From the NCBI RefSeq assembly GCF_003586285.1, contig NZ_QUBR01000001.1, positions 248,001-312,000 on the forward strand: a DNA stretch of 64,000 bases, read 5' to 3'. This document shows, piece after piece, positions 25,845 to 34,559 of the stretch. The notes beneath the pieces are model-generated. The model was not told where the DNA came from, ran no database searches, and saw only the letters and a list, made by a program, of their open reading frames with translations. Source of the DNA: Aeromicrobium endophyticum. Its GTDB lineage: Bacteria; Actinomycetota; Actinomycetes; Propionibacteriales; Nocardioidaceae. Position 1 is the first letter of the stretch. Each line of letters opens with the position of its first letter. Both the position numbers and the translations under genes were made by a program.

Positions 25845-27288
25845 CCGGCAGCCGCCAGCCGCGCTCGCCGGGCAGCGCGAGCGCGTCGTCGGGGCCCCAC
25901 GAGCCCTGGGCGTACGGCTGCGTCGTCGGCGGCGCGTCGAGCACCGGCTGGCAGATCTGCCACAGCCGGTCGACCTCGTCGGAGCGTGTGAACAGCGTCT
26001 GGTCGCCGCGCATGACGTCGAGCAGCAGACGTTCGTAGGCCTCGAGGGGCGTGTCGTCGGGATCGTCCTGCGACAGGTCGAGGTGCAGCGACGAGTCCAT
26101 CAGCTCCATCGTCGGACCGGGACGCTTGGCATGCAGGTCCACCGTGACCTTCGGCGAGTCGGTCAGCTCGAGCACGAGCTCGTTGGGGCCGTACGCGCTG
26201 TCGCCGAAGCGGCCCATCGGGGGCGTCCGGAACGTCAGCGTGATGGTGCGACGGGTCGCGCCGAGGGCCTTGCCGGTGCGGAGGTAGAACGGGACGCCCT
26301 GCCAGCGCTCGGTGTCGACGTAGGCCTCGAGCGCCACGAACGTCTCGACCTCGGAGTCGGCGTCGACGTCCTCCTCGTCGCGGTAGCCCTCGTACTGGCC
26401 GAACACGACCCGATCGGGGTCGAGCGGACGCATGGCCGCGAAGACCTTCGACTTCTCGTTGCGCAGCGCGAGGGCGTCGAGGTGCACCGGCGGCTCCATC
26501 GCGACGAAGCCCAGCACCTGGCTGAGGTGGGTGGAGATCATGTCGCGGAAGCAGCCGGTCGACTCGTAGAAGCTGCCACGACCCTCGACGGTCAGCTCCT
26601 CGGGCACGTCGATCTGCACCGAGCAGATGTGGTCGCGGTTCCACGCGGGCTCGATCAGGCCGTTGGCGAACCGCAGGGCCAGGATGTTCTGCACCGCCTC
26701 CTTGCCGAGGAAGTGGTCGATGCGGAAGACCTGGTCCTCGGTGACGACGTCCTTGAGCGTCGCGTCGAGCTCGCGCGCGGTCTCGAGATCGGTGCCGAAC
26801 GGCTTCTCGATGACGATGCGGGCGTCGTCGGCCAGGCCCTCGCGTCCGAGCATCCCGATCATCGGCTCCATCGCCGAGGGCGGGACCGACAGGTAGATGA
26901 GCTTCTTGGCGTCGTCGCCGAGGCCCTTCAAGGCCTCGTCGACCGCCGTCGCGAGGTCCTTGCCGTCGTCGGCGTCGGACGTCTGGAACGTCAGCCGGCC
27001 CAGCACGTCGTCGGCGACGCCGTCGTCGAGGTCGTCGACGAACTCCTCAAGCGCCTCGCGGATCTTCTGCCGGAACTCGTCGTCCGAGCCCGGCGAGTGA
27101 CGGCCCGACCCGATGATCGCGAAGTCGTCGGGCAGCCGCGACGCAGCGGCGAGCCGGTAGATGCCCGGGAAGAGCTTGCGCTTGGCGAGGTCGCCGGTCG
27201 CGCCGAACAGGACGAACACGTGCGGTGAGGGCGTCTTGCCCGCCGACGTGTCGGGATCGGACTCGGATGTCTTGGTGTCAGTGGCCAC
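25837..27288 (-). CDS. zwf: Glucose-6-phosphate dehydrogenase, second copy
   Basis: This 483-residue enzyme has [23 protein letters not shown] and the active-site [13 protein letters not shown]. It differs throughout from the first copy (5843-7279), so the two are old paralogues, not a recent duplication. A polar Thr/Ser-rich head of about 20 residues precedes the coenzyme loop. The GTG at 27288 is chosen over upstream in-frame codons because TACGCT lies 6 nt before it. It overlaps the GH15 gene by 8 nt and the pair forms one operon. Confidence 0.92.
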   Translation of the reverse strand: MATDTKTSESDPDTSAGKTPSPHVFVLFGATGDLAKRKLFPGIYRLAAASRLPDDFAIIGSGRHSPGSDDEFRQKIREALEEFVDDLDDGVADDVLGRLTFQTSDADDGKDLATAVDEALKGLGDDAKKLIYLSVPPSAMEPMIGMLGREGLADDARIVIEKPFGTDLETARELDATLKDVVTEDQVFRIDHFLGKEAVQNILALRFANGLIEPAWNRDHICSVQIDVPEELTVEGRGSFYESTGCFRDMISTHLSQVLGFVAMEPPVHLDALALRNEKSKVFAAMRPLDPDRVVFGQYEGYRDEEDVDADSEVETFVALEAYVDTERWQGVPFYLRTGKALGATRRTITLTFRTPPMGRFGDSAYGPNELVLELTDSPKVTVDLHAKRPGPTMELMDSSLHLDLSQDDPDDTPLEAYERLLLDVMRGDQTLFTRSDEVDRLWQICQPVLDAPPTTQPYAQGSWGPDDALALPGERGWRLPDA

Positions 27289-27294
27289 GCTGCC

Positions 27295-27300
27295 AGCGTA
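27295..27300 (-). promoter_or_regulatory. Candidate -10 hexamer of zwf2-GH15
   Basis: TACGCT on the minus strand, then 6 nt, then the GTG that starts zwf2. It decides the start codon. Confidence 0.55.
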
Positions 27301-27361
27301 GGCACCTGCGCCTGAGCCGCAACGGGAGATTGTCGAGCCGCGTCGGGGGTACCCCGCGCGC

Positions 27362-28546
27362 ATGAGTCATGACTACGACTACCTGATCATCGGCGGTGGG
27401 ATGGTGGCCGACGCCGCCGCCAAGGGCATTCGCGAGAAGGACGCCGACGGCACCATCGGCATCATCGGCGAGGAGTCGACCGCCCCCTTCCCACGACCGG
27501 CGCTGTCGAAGAAGCTGTGGACCGACCCCGACTTCACCGAGGACGACGCCGCGCTCGGCACCGCTGACGAGACCGGGGCCACCCTGCACCTCGGGGCCCG
27601 CGCCGACACGATCGACCGCGAGGCCAAGACCATCACGACCAGCACCGGCCAGTCGTACGGCTACGGGCGGCTGCTGATCGCCACGGGCGGTCACCCGCGG
27701 CAGATCGCGGGGCTGGCCCCCAGTGCCCGGGTCATCTACTACCGCACGCTCGAGCACTACCACCGCCTGCGCGCGGCGACGGCCGACCATCCCCACGTCG
27801 CGGTGGTCGGTGGCGGCTACATCGGCACCGAGATCGCGGCAGCCCTGGTGCAGAACGGCAGCAGCGTGACCCTCGTCCACCCCGACGACGTGCTCGGGTC
27901 GCGCACCTTCCCCGATGTCGTCGCCCGCGAGGTCGACACGATGTTCACCGACGCCGGCGTGACGGTCCACGGCGGTGCCAAGGTCGAGGGCGGCTCGACG
28001 ACGCCCGCGGGCGTGCGGCTCGACCTGAGCGACGGCACGACCGTCCTGGCCGACCTGGCCGTCATCGGGCTGGGCATCGAGCCTGCCGGCGTGCTGGCCC
28101 GGCGCTCCGGGCTCGACACCTCGTCGGACGGCGGCATCGTCGTCGACGAGCACCTCACGACCGCCGACCCCGACGTGCTCGCCGCGGGCGACGTCGCCGA
28201 GTACCCCGACCACATCCTCGGACGCCGCCGGGTCGAGCACGTCGACAATGCCAACGAGATGGGTGCTGCCGCGGGTCGCATCCTGGCCGGGTCGGACGAG
28301 GTCTACGACCACACGCCGATGTTCTACTCCGACCTGTTCGACGCCTGGTACGAGGCGGTCGGCACGCTCGACGCGAGCCTGCGCACCGAGGTCGTCGACA
28401 AGCCCGACGGCGGCAAGGTCGTCTACTACGTCGGCGACGACGAGGTCGTCGGCGTGCTGCTGTGGAAGGTCGGCGACGGCGTCGAGCCCGCCAAGAAGGT
28501 GCTGGCAGCGCACACGATCCCCGACTCCTTCGACGACCTGATCTGA
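27362..28546 (+). CDS. FAD-dependent NAD(P)H oxidoreductase, AIF/ferredoxin-reductase-like
   Basis: The 394-residue flavoprotein has two dinucleotide folds: FAD-binding [17 protein letters not shown] at the N-terminus and NAD(P)-binding [17 protein letters not shown] around 145-160. [10 protein letters not shown] and [14 protein letters not shown] are the other FAD contacts. The C-terminal domain ([17 protein letters not shown]) matches the apoptosis-inducing-factor/rubredoxin-reductase group. No ferredoxin or rubredoxin gene lies next to it, so its electron acceptor is unknown. TACCCC lies 6 nt before the ATG. Confidence 0.85.
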   Translation: MSHDYDYLIIGGGMVADAAAKGIREKDADGTIGIIGEESTAPFPRPALSKKLWTDPDFTEDDAALGTADETGATLHLGARADTIDREAKTITTSTGQSYGYGRLLIATGGHPRQIAGLAPSARVIYYRTLEHYHRLRAATADHPHVAVVGGGYIGTEIAAALVQNGSSVTLVHPDDVLGSRTFPDVVAREVDTMFTDAGVTVHGGAKVEGGSTTPAGVRLDLSDGTTVLADLAVIGLGIEPAGVLARRSGLDTSSDGGIVVDEHLTTADPDVLAAGDVAEYPDHILGRRRVEHVDNANEMGAAAGRILAGSDEVYDHTPMFYSDLFDAWYEAVGTLDASLRTEVVDKPDGGKVVYYVGDDEVVGVLLWKVGDGVEPAKKVLAAHTIPDSFDDLI

Positions 28547-28555
28547 GCGCGAGGC

Positions 28556-29344
28556 TCAGTCGAGCCCCCGCACCAGGTCGGCGACCACGTCGGCGACCTG
28601 GTGCGGCGCCTCCAGCGCCGTGAGGTGTCCGGTCGACCCGAGCACGACCAGACGGGTCGGACGCTCGCCGCGGACGGCCAGCATCTCCTCGCCCCGCCGA
28701 GGCGGCGTCGCCTCGTCCTCGGCACCGAACAGCAGCACGACGGGGCGGTCGAGGTCGCGCAGCACGGATGTCGTGTCGGCCCTCGACGCGATCGCCCGCG
28801 CCATCCACGCGACGCCGTCCGGGTCGGCCGCGGAGATCGTCCGCCGCAACCGCTCGACGAGCTCGGGCCGCTCGCGGTGCGCCGTCTCGCCGAGCCCCTC
28901 GTCGGCGCTGTCGGCGACCGCGGCGGTCGAGTGTGACGACTCGACCTCGTCGGCGACCTGCCGACGCTCGCGGGGGACGTCGGGCTCGATGCGCTGCGCC
29001 GTCGTGCTGCCGAGCACGAGGGCCGACACCCGCTCGGGTGACCGCGCCACCAGCTGCAGCGCCGCGTAGCCGCCGGTCGAGATGCCCAGCACCACGGCCT
29101 GTTCGACCTGCAGCTCGTCGAGCACGCCGAGCACCGCCAGCGCGACGGCGTCCATCGACGGCTCCTGCCGCGGCACCGGGCTGCGGCCCAGGCCCGGCAG
29201 GTCGATCGTCACGACCCGGGCCGCGCCGGTCAGCAGCGGCACGAGGTCGTCGAACATCCCCGAGTCGAGCGGGAACGCGTGCAGCAGCACCACGACGTGA
29301 CCGTCCCCGCCGTGGTCGACGTGGTGGAGGACGGGGACGGTCAC
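28556..29344 (-). CDS. Alpha/beta-fold hydrolase
   Basis: The 262-residue hydrolase has the oxyanion motif LLHAFPLD, nucleophile elbow LGISTGGYAAL (Ser in GxSxG), acid FGAEDEATPP and catalytic His in GSTGHLTALEAP. It is similar in shape to 3-oxoadipate enol-lactonase and haloperoxidase-like esterases. No pathway genes adjoin it, so the substrate is not assigned. It starts 7 bp after the SDR gene stop and is probably cotranscribed with it. Confidence 0.87.
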   Translation of the reverse strand: MTVPVLHHVDHGGDGHVVVLLHAFPLDSGMFDDLVPLLTGAARVVTIDLPGLGRSPVPRQEPSMDAVALAVLGVLDELQVEQAVVLGISTGGYAALQLVARSPERVSALVLGSTTAQRIEPDVPRERRQVADEVESSHSTAAVADSADEGLGETAHRERPELVERLRRTISAADPDGVAWMARAIASRADTTSVLRDLDRPVVLLFGAEDEATPPRRGEEMLAVRGERPTRLVVLGSTGHLTALEAPHQVADVVADLVRGLD

Positions 29345-29351
29345 GGCGGTG

Positions 29352-30152
29352 TCAGATCGTCGCGACGGAGCCGGAGTCGACGCGGTAGTTCGACCCGTTG
29401 ACGAAGCTGGCCAGGTCGGAGCACAGGAAGGCCACGACCGCGGCGACCTCCTCGGGCTCGCCGCGGCGGCCGAGCTCCATGTACGGACGCTCCTCGTCGA
29501 GGAAGCTCTCGATGGCCTGGTCGGTGTCGGTGCCGAGCTCCTTGGCCCGCTTCTCCATCATCGCGTCGGTCATCGGGGTGCTGATGAACGCCGGCGAGAC
29601 GCAGTTCACGAGCAGGCCCTCCTTCGCGTACGTCCGCGAGAGACCCTTCGCGAACGCCAGGATGCCGGCCTTCGCCGCGCAGTACGGCAGCTCGTCGTCG
29701 TAGGGCTGCACGGCGTCCTCCGACGCCAGGTACACCGCACGACCCCAGCCACCGGAGCGCAGGGCGGGCAGGAAGGCGCGGGTCAGGCGGATGGGCGCGA
29801 GCAGGTCGGTCGTCAGCGTGTCGACCCAGCCGGCGTCGTCGATCTCGTGGAACAGGCCTTGGGCGCCCGTGACGCCGGCCGACTGCACGAGGATGTCGAT
29901 GTCGCCGACGGCCTCGGTGACGGCGTCGCGCAGTGTGAAGATCGACTCGACCGAGTCGAGGTCGGCGGCGATGGCGTGCAGACGCGTCTTGGGGGCGTCG
30001 AGCTTGGCGGCGGCCTCGTCGAGGGAGTCCTGGTCACGATCGGACAGGACGACCGTCGCCCCCTCCTCGAGAAGCAGCCGGGCGGTGTGCCAGCCGATGC
30101 CGGAGTCGCCGCCGGTGACGAGTGCGATACGTCCTGTGATGCCGAGATCCAC
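29352..30152 (-). CDS. Short-chain dehydrogenase/reductase
   Basis: The 266-residue SDR has cofactor loop TGGDSGIG (residues 14-21), ADLDSV, the QSAGV segment (NNAG equivalent) and a catalytic set Ser-Tyr-Lys in LASEDAVQPYDDELPYCAAKAG. Asp after the second strand (LSDRDQD) suggests NAD(H) preference. The C-terminal NGSNYRVDSGSVATI is the usual end. GTG at 30152 has GAAAGG about 8 nt upstream. The substrate is unknown. Confidence 0.87.
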   Translation of the reverse strand: MDLGITGRIALVTGGDSGIGWHTARLLLEEGATVVLSDRDQDSLDEAAAKLDAPKTRLHAIAADLDSVESIFTLRDAVTEAVGDIDILVQSAGVTGAQGLFHEIDDAGWVDTLTTDLLAPIRLTRAFLPALRSGGWGRAVYLASEDAVQPYDDELPYCAAKAGILAFAKGLSRTYAKEGLLVNCVSPAFISTPMTDAMMEKRAKELGTDTDQAIESFLDEERPYMELGRRGEPEEVAAVVAFLCSDLASFVNGSNYRVDSGSVATI

Positions 30153-30227
30153 GATGTGCCTTTCGATGGGGGACCCCGTGTGGGTACCCCTCAGCGCTCG
30201 GGCGACACCTGTCGTCCTTCAGCGAGA

Positions 30228-30887
30228 TCAGTCGCTGTCGGGCTCGTTGTCGAGCGAGATCCAGTCGGACGACTTCTGCTTGCTCGTGCGACCGCCCTTG
30301 TCGACGAGCAGGGTGCCGTCGTAGGCCTGCACCGAATAGGTGGTCGAGCCGTCCTTGGCCACGAAGGCGTCGAGCTGGGACTCGTAGGTGCCCTTGAGGT
30401 CGACGACCGGGCCGCCGCCCTTGGGCTGCGTCACGAGGCGGAAGTCGGCGCCCGAGCTGTCACGGCCGCAGATCGACGTCTTGGCGCCCGTCGTGGTCGT
30501 CTTGTAGAGGATGACGGGGTACGAGCCGCCGCACGCCAGGCTGAGGCCCGACTTCTCCTGCTCGGGCTGCGTGACGGGCGCGATGCCGCAGTCGGGCAGC
30601 AGCGAGTCCTGCTCGGTGCCGTCCTCGTTGTAGATCGTGTCGGGACCCTCGCACGAGGCGGTCGACGTCGGCGTCGGCGTGGGACTCGGCGTCGGGGACG
30701 ACGTCGTCTGCTCGGGCGTCGGCGTGGGAGTCGTCGGCGCGGCGGACGTGGTCTGCGTCGCGGCCGCCCGGGGCTCGGCGTCGTCGCCGCCCAGGCGGAG
30801 GACCGCCACGGCGATCACGCCGGCCACGACCAGGACGGTCATGGCGATGGCGACGTACTTGCTCCGCGGGAATGCGGACTGGCTCAC
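30228..30887 (-). CDS. Membrane-anchored extracytoplasmic protein with Thr/Pro/Ser linker
   Basis: In this 219-residue protein, a short basic head and one membrane helix (AIAMTVLVVAGVIAVAVLRLG) are followed by about 45 residues rich in Thr, Pro and Ser. A C-terminal domain with four Cys (SCEGP, LPDCG, LACGG, SICGRD) could form two disulfides outside the cell. GTG at 30887 has GGAAGG upstream, and TAGGCT at 30916-30921 is a possible -10. I recognise no family. The build suits a cell-surface protein crossing the wall. Confidence 0.7.
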   Translation of the reverse strand: MSQSAFPRSKYVAIAMTVLVVAGVIAVAVLRLGGDDAEPRAAATQTTSAAPTTPTPTPEQTTSSPTPSPTPTPTSTASCEGPDTIYNEDGTEQDSLLPDCGIAPVTQPEQEKSGLSLACGGSYPVILYKTTTTGAKTSICGRDSSGADFRLVTQPKGGGPVVDLKGTYESQLDAFVAKDGSTTYSVQAYDGTLLVDKGGRTSKQKSSDWISLDNEPDSD

Positions 30888-30915
30888 GGTGATGCCTTCC
30901 GATCGACTGCATTCG

Positions 30916-30948
30916 AGCCTAACAACCGGCCCCGGGGCGGCTTAGCAT
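30916..30948. promoter_or_regulatory. Divergent promoter pair for the surface protein and VOC genes
   Basis: TAGGCT (minus, 30916-30921) serves the surface protein and TAGCAT (plus, 30943-30948) the VOC gene. Unlike most genes here, both are followed by a leader with a Shine-Dalgarno sequence. Confidence 0.4.
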
Positions 30949-30976
30949 GGAGGCCCGTCGACGAAGGAGGACGATC

Positions 30977-31360
30977 GTGCCGGTGCTCGGGGTGGGTGGG
31001 ATCTTCTTCAGGTCGAGCGACCCGGACGCGCTCAGCGCCTGGTACCGCGAGCACCTGGGCGTCGGCGCGGGTTGTGCAGCGCCCGGCACCGACGAGGCCG
31101 ACGAGTGGTCGTGGCAGGTGCAGGGCGGCCCGATCGTGTTCGCCCCGTTCGCCGCCGACACCGACTACTGGCACGAGAGCAAGCAGGTCATGCTCAACCT
31201 GCGGGTCAGCGAGCTCGACGAGCTGCTGGCGTCACTGCGTGCCGCCGGCGTCGACGTCGTCACCAAGGACGAGTGGGACTCCCCCGAGACGGGCCGCTTC
31301 GCGCGCGTCCACGACCCCGAGGGCAACGCGATCGAGCTGTGGGAGGCGCCGGCGGGGTGA
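30977..31360 (+). CDS. VOC superfamily protein (glyoxalase/dioxygenase fold)
   Basis: The 127-residue protein consists of one VOC unit: VGGIFFRSSDPDALSAWYREHLGV at the start and RFARVHDPEGNAIELWEAP at the end. The final ELWE Glu and the first-strand region are typical metal-site positions. The GTG at 30977 is preferred over ATG 30947 because GAAGGAGG lies just upstream and the family begins with this sequence. Such small VOC proteins range from antibiotic-resistance proteins to isomerases; function is not assigned. Confidence 0.85.
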   Translation: MPVLGVGGIFFRSSDPDALSAWYREHLGVGAGCAAPGTDEADEWSWQVQGGPIVFAPFAADTDYWHESKQVMLNLRVSELDELLASLRAAGVDVVTKDEWDSPETGRFARVHDPEGNAIELWEAPAG

Positions 31361-31524
31361 GGGGTTCGTCGTTGCGAGATCAGCGGTGAGTCCCGCCTGT
31401 GGTCCAGCCATCGATAGTGAGTCGATTCACCGCGATTGTCTGTCCCGATCACACCGGAAGCACGACTCGATTCGGACCTCCACAGGCTGCTATCGCGGCA
31501 AAAAGGGCTGTCAGTAGTGGCCTC

Positions 31525-31530
31525 TAGGTT
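31525..31530 (+). promoter_or_regulatory. Candidate -10 hexamer of the DUF222-HNH gene
   Basis: TAGGTT is followed by 6 nt and ATG 31537; CTGTCA about 10 bp upstream is too close to be the -35. The 176-bp region 31361-31536 is locally AT-richer and holds nothing else I can identify. Confidence 0.5.
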
Positions 31531-31536
31531 GGATGT

Positions 31537-32697
31537 ATGGCCACCTCGACTGCTGATCCGATCGACGTCTTGACTGACGTCGCTCGTGAGCAGGCTCGGG
31601 CTGAGGCGCGTGCGGTGACCGCGATGCTGGAGTTCCGTGACCGCGAGCTCGAGCGCATCGAGATGCAGGTCGATTCTCCGATGAAGCGGTTCAACGAACG
31701 TAGCGCGATCGCGTTGGCGATCGGTGAGGCGATGGGCTTCAGCGAGGGGCAGGTGCAGTACAGGTTGTCGTTCGCTGACACCGTCCGCGACCATTCACCC
31801 ACCACATGGGCCGCTTTCAGCGAAGGCCGCATCGACCTAGGCCGCGTGCGGGAGATCGGGCACACCATCAGCCAGCTCAAGCGGGCCGAGTCGGTGCACC
31901 GTCTCGATCGCCGGGTCGTCGAGTACGCCGAGACACACACCGTGGCTGAGCTGCGTGGGTGGTTGAAGCGGTTCGTGCGGCGGGTCGAGGCCGACCTGGC
32001 TGTCGAGCGGGCCGACGACGAGCAGGCCAAGCGGCACGTGAGCTTTCAGCATGGCGACGACTCGATGGGATTCCTCGGGGCATACCTGTCGTCGCACGAG
32101 CTAGCTGCGATCGAAAACCGGATCCGCAGAGCAGCCCGTTGTCCCGTCGATCCTGATGATCAGCGCACGGTCGCTCAGCGCGAGGCCGACCTGCTGGTGG
32201 CGTGGTGCCTTTCGACAAGCTCAAGGGGCGATGACCTTTCGACAGGCTCAAGGGGCGAGGGCGTGATCGATGCGAACATCGCTGTGACCGTCGATGCGGA
32301 CGTGCTCGCTGGCGCGAACCCGGGCTTCGCCGAGTCCACCGACGGACGGTGGGGCGTCCCGGCCAACTGGATCGCCGATGTCGTCGGGTCCGGCAGCACC
32401 TTCTGGCACCGCATCGTCGTCGACCCGGTCAGCGACGACGTCCTCGCCCACGAATACGTAGGCCGATTCGCCCCCGACGTCCTCAGCATCGCACTCAGAT
32501 TCCTGTACGGGACCTGCCAAGGGCCCGGCTGCATGGTCCCGGTCGAACGGTGCGACATCGATCATCGACAACCGTGGCCCGAAGGCCCGACCCGCGGTGA
32601 CAACCTCGGGCCCCTTTGTCGAAGACACCACACCTACAAGGGCCACGGCATCCTGCACTGGACCACCAGACCCCAGCCGGCACGACCGGCTGCATGA
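31537..32697 (+). CDS. DUF222 and HNH endonuclease domain protein
   Basis: The 386-residue protein of the actinobacterial 13E12/DUF222 family has a long helical DUF222 region (about 20-215: ERSAIALAIGEAMGFSEGQVQYRLS) and a C-terminal HNH domain (CQGPGC, CDIDHRQPWPEGP, NLGPLCRRHHTYKG). These genes are multi-copy in actinomycete genomes and are often linked to mobile DNA, but their role is unproved. Two copies of a short dispersed repeat (32208-32257) lie in frame near residue 225 and encode STSSRGDDLSTGSRGEG, an insertion in the linker before the HNH part. Confidence 0.85.
   Translation: MATSTADPIDVLTDVAREQARAEARAVTAMLEFRDRELERIEMQVDSPMKRFNERSAIALAIGEAMGFSEGQVQYRLSFADTVRDHSPTTWAAFSEGRIDLGRVREIGHTISQLKRAESVHRLDRRVVEYAETHTVAELRGWLKRFVRRVEADLAVERADDEQAKRHVSFQHGDDSMGFLGAYLSSHELAAIENRIRRAARCPVDPDDQRTVAQREADLLVAWCLSTSSRGDDLSTGSRGEGVIDANIAVTVDADVLAGANPGFAESTDGRWGVPANWIADVVGSGSTFWHRIVVDPVSDDVLAHEYVGRFAPDVLSIALRFLYGTCQGPGCMVPVERCDIDHRQPWPEGPTRGDNLGPLCRRHHTYKGHGILHWTTRPQPARPAA
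32208..32257. repeat. Two short dispersed repeats inside the HNH gene
   Basis: CCTTTCGACAAGCTCAAGG begins at 32208 and its variant with GACAGG begins at 32235, each followed by GGCG. The period is 27 bp, so the reading frame is kept. The ends CCTT/AAGG give weak dyad symmetry of the REP kind. Confidence 0.8.
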
Positions 32698-32737
32698 CCA
32701 ACGCGACACCGTCACCCGCGCGGTGTCGTCAGGTTGC

Positions 32738-32783
32738 CCTTTCGACAAGCTCAAGGGGCGGGTGGGGGCTCAAGGGGCGAGGG
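32738..32783. repeat. Further copies of the same repeat after the HNH gene
   Basis: A full copy lies at 32738-32760 and a 5'-truncated copy (GGCTCAAGGGGCGAGGG) at 32767-32783. They fill the 92-bp gap between the convergent HNH and guaA genes, where they could also act as a terminator. Confidence 0.75.
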
Positions 32784-32789
32784 CCCGGC

Positions 32790-34349
32790 TCACTCCCACT
32801 CGATGGTTCCCGGGGGCTTGCTGGTGATATCGAGGACGACGCGGTTGACCTCGTCGACCTCGTTGGTGATGCGGGTCGAGATGCGCTCGAGCACGTCGTA
32901 CGGCAGCCGGCTCCAGTCGGCCGTCATGGCGTCCTCGCTGGAGACGGGACGCAGCACGATGGGGTGGCCGTAGGTGCGACCGTCGCCCTGCACGCCCACC
33001 GAGCGGACGTCGGCCAGCAGCACGACCGGGAACTGCCAGATCTCGCCGTCGAGGCCCGCGGCGGTGGTTTCCTCGCGGACGATCGCATCGGCCTCGCGCA
33101 GGATCGTCAGTCGCTCCTCGTCGACCGCGCCGACGATGCGGATCGCCAGGCCGGGGCCCGGGAACGGGTGGCGTCCGACGATGGCCTCGGGGATGCCCAG
33201 CTGGCGTCCGACGTCGCGCACCTCGTCCTTGAACAGCGTGCGCAGGGGCTCGATCAGGCTGAACTCGAGGTCCTCGGGCAGCCCGCCCACGTTGTGGTGG
33301 CTCTTGATGTTGGACGCGCCCGCTCCCCCGCCCGACTCGACGACGTCGGGGTACAGCGTCCCCTGCACGAGGAACTTGACGGGCGGGCCCGGGGTGGCCA
33401 GCACCTCGCGCTCGGCGGCCTCGAAGACGCGGATGAACTCGCGCCCGATGATCTTGCGCTTCTCCTCGGGGTCGGACACGCCGGCGAGGAAGCCCAGGAA
33501 CTGCTCGCGCGCGTCGACGACCTTGAGGTCGACGCCGGTGGCCTCGACGTAGTCCTTCTCGACCTGCTCGGCCTCGCCCTGACGCAGGAGGCCGTGGTCG
33601 ACGAACACGGCCGTCAGCTGGTCGCCAATGGCGCGCTGCACGAGGGCCGTCGAGACCGCGGAGTCGACACCACCCGAGAGCGCCGAGATGACGCGGGCGT
33701 CACCGACCTGCTGGCGGATCAGCTCGACCTGCTCGTCGACGATGTTGCTGCTGGTCCACGTCTGGCGGCAGCCCGCGATGTCGACGAGGAAGGTCTCGAG
33801 CACCCGCTGGCCGTGCTCGCTGTGCAGCACCTCGGGGTGCCACTGCACGCCGGCGAGGCGGCGGTCGGTGTGCTCGAAGGCGGCGACCGTGGCCCGGGGC
33901 GAGCGGGCGTTGACGACGAACCCCTCGGGCGCGGCGACGACCTCGTCGCCGTGCGACATCCACGACGTGAGCGAGGTGGGCAGGTCGGCCAGCAGGGTGC
34001 CCGGCTCGAGCACGCTGACCGAGGTGCGACCGTACTCGCGCTGACCGGTGTGCGCGACGGTTCCGCCGAGGGCCTGGGCCATCGCCATGAAGCCGTAGCA
34101 GATGCCGAACACGGGGGTCTGCGCGTCGAACAGCGCGGCGTCGAGCTGCGGTGCACCGGTCTCGTAGACCGACGACGGCCCCCCGGACAGGATGATCGCG
34201 GTCGGGTTCTTGGCGAGCATCTCGTCGACCGGCATCGTGTGCGGGACGATCTCGGAGTACACCCGCGCCTCCCTCACCCGACGGGCGATGAGCTGGGCGT
34301 ACTGCGCCCCGAAGTCGACGACGAGGACAAGGTCATGATCGGGGGTCAC
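32790..34349 (-). CDS. guaA: GMP synthase (glutamine-hydrolysing)
   Basis: The 519-residue enzyme makes GMP from XMP, ATP and glutamine. The N-terminal class I amidotransferase domain has GICYGFM (catalytic Cys) and HPEVLHSE (His, Glu). The ATP-pyrophosphatase domain has the P-loop SGGVDS, and the C-terminal dimerisation domain ends [12 protein letters not shown], the normal GuaA terminus. Of two GTG codons, 34349 is chosen because TAGGGT lies 7 nt before it; the one at 34358 would overlap that hexamer. It works directly after GuaB (41763-43274). Confidence 0.97.
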   Translation of the reverse strand: MTPDHDLVLVVDFGAQYAQLIARRVREARVYSEIVPHTMPVDEMLAKNPTAIILSGGPSSVYETGAPQLDAALFDAQTPVFGICYGFMAMAQALGGTVAHTGQREYGRTSVSVLEPGTLLADLPTSLTSWMSHGDEVVAAPEGFVVNARSPRATVAAFEHTDRRLAGVQWHPEVLHSEHGQRVLETFLVDIAGCRQTWTSSNIVDEQVELIRQQVGDARVISALSGGVDSAVSTALVQRAIGDQLTAVFVDHGLLRQGEAEQVEKDYVEATGVDLKVVDAREQFLGFLAGVSDPEEKRKIIGREFIRVFEAAEREVLATPGPPVKFLVQGTLYPDVVESGGGAGASNIKSHHNVGGLPEDLEFSLIEPLRTLFKDEVRDVGRQLGIPEAIVGRHPFPGPGLAIRIVGAVDEERLTILREADAIVREETTAAGLDGEIWQFPVVLLADVRSVGVQGDGRTYGHPIVLRPVSSEDAMTADWSRLPYDVLERISTRITNEVDEVNRVVLDITSKPPGTIEWE

Positions 34350-34356
34350 GGGTGCC

Positions 34357-34362
34357 ACCCTA
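34357..34362 (-). promoter_or_regulatory. Candidate -10 hexamer of guaA
   Basis: TAGGGT on the minus strand, then GGCACCC, then GTG 34349. It moves the start three codons downstream of the alternative GTG. Confidence 0.55.
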
Positions 34363-34490
34363 TCGGCCCGCCGCCGCGTGGAAAAAATCCCTCGGACAAC
34401 CTCGTAACCCCGGTGCCGGAGCCTCGTTCTACAGGGTGGATCTGGCAACACTCCCTCCCGTCAGATCACGTGCTGCTCCTCGTGGCACAA

Positions 34491-34530
34491 CAAGGACCCG
34501 GCCCGTGGCTCCCTCCCGGCCGGGTCCTTG
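34491..34530 (-). terminator. Terminator hairpin after the choD-like gene
   Basis: Perfect 13-bp arms CAAGGACCCGGCC (34491-34503) and GGCCGGGTCCTTG (34518-34530) enclose a 14-nt loop, 30 bp past the choD-like stop. No long T-run follows, as is common in high-GC actinomycetes. The rest of the 210-bp gap 34350-34559 holds the guaA promoter. Confidence 0.75.
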
Positions 34531-34559
34531 TGCGTTGCGCTCGCTCGGCCTGTGGTGGG

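Noticed and set aside
31361-31536. Mobile-element end or attachment site in the AT-richer gap before the HNH gene
   Set aside because: No terminal inverted repeats, target duplication or tRNA fragment was visible; base composition alone is not enough.
32208-32783. CRISPR array
   Set aside because: The repeats are few, of unequal spacing with only a few bases between them, and partly coding; there are no cas genes.
34350-34559. Purine riboswitch before guaA
   Set aside because: The -10 hexamer lies 7 nt from the start codon, leaving no leader in which an aptamer could form.
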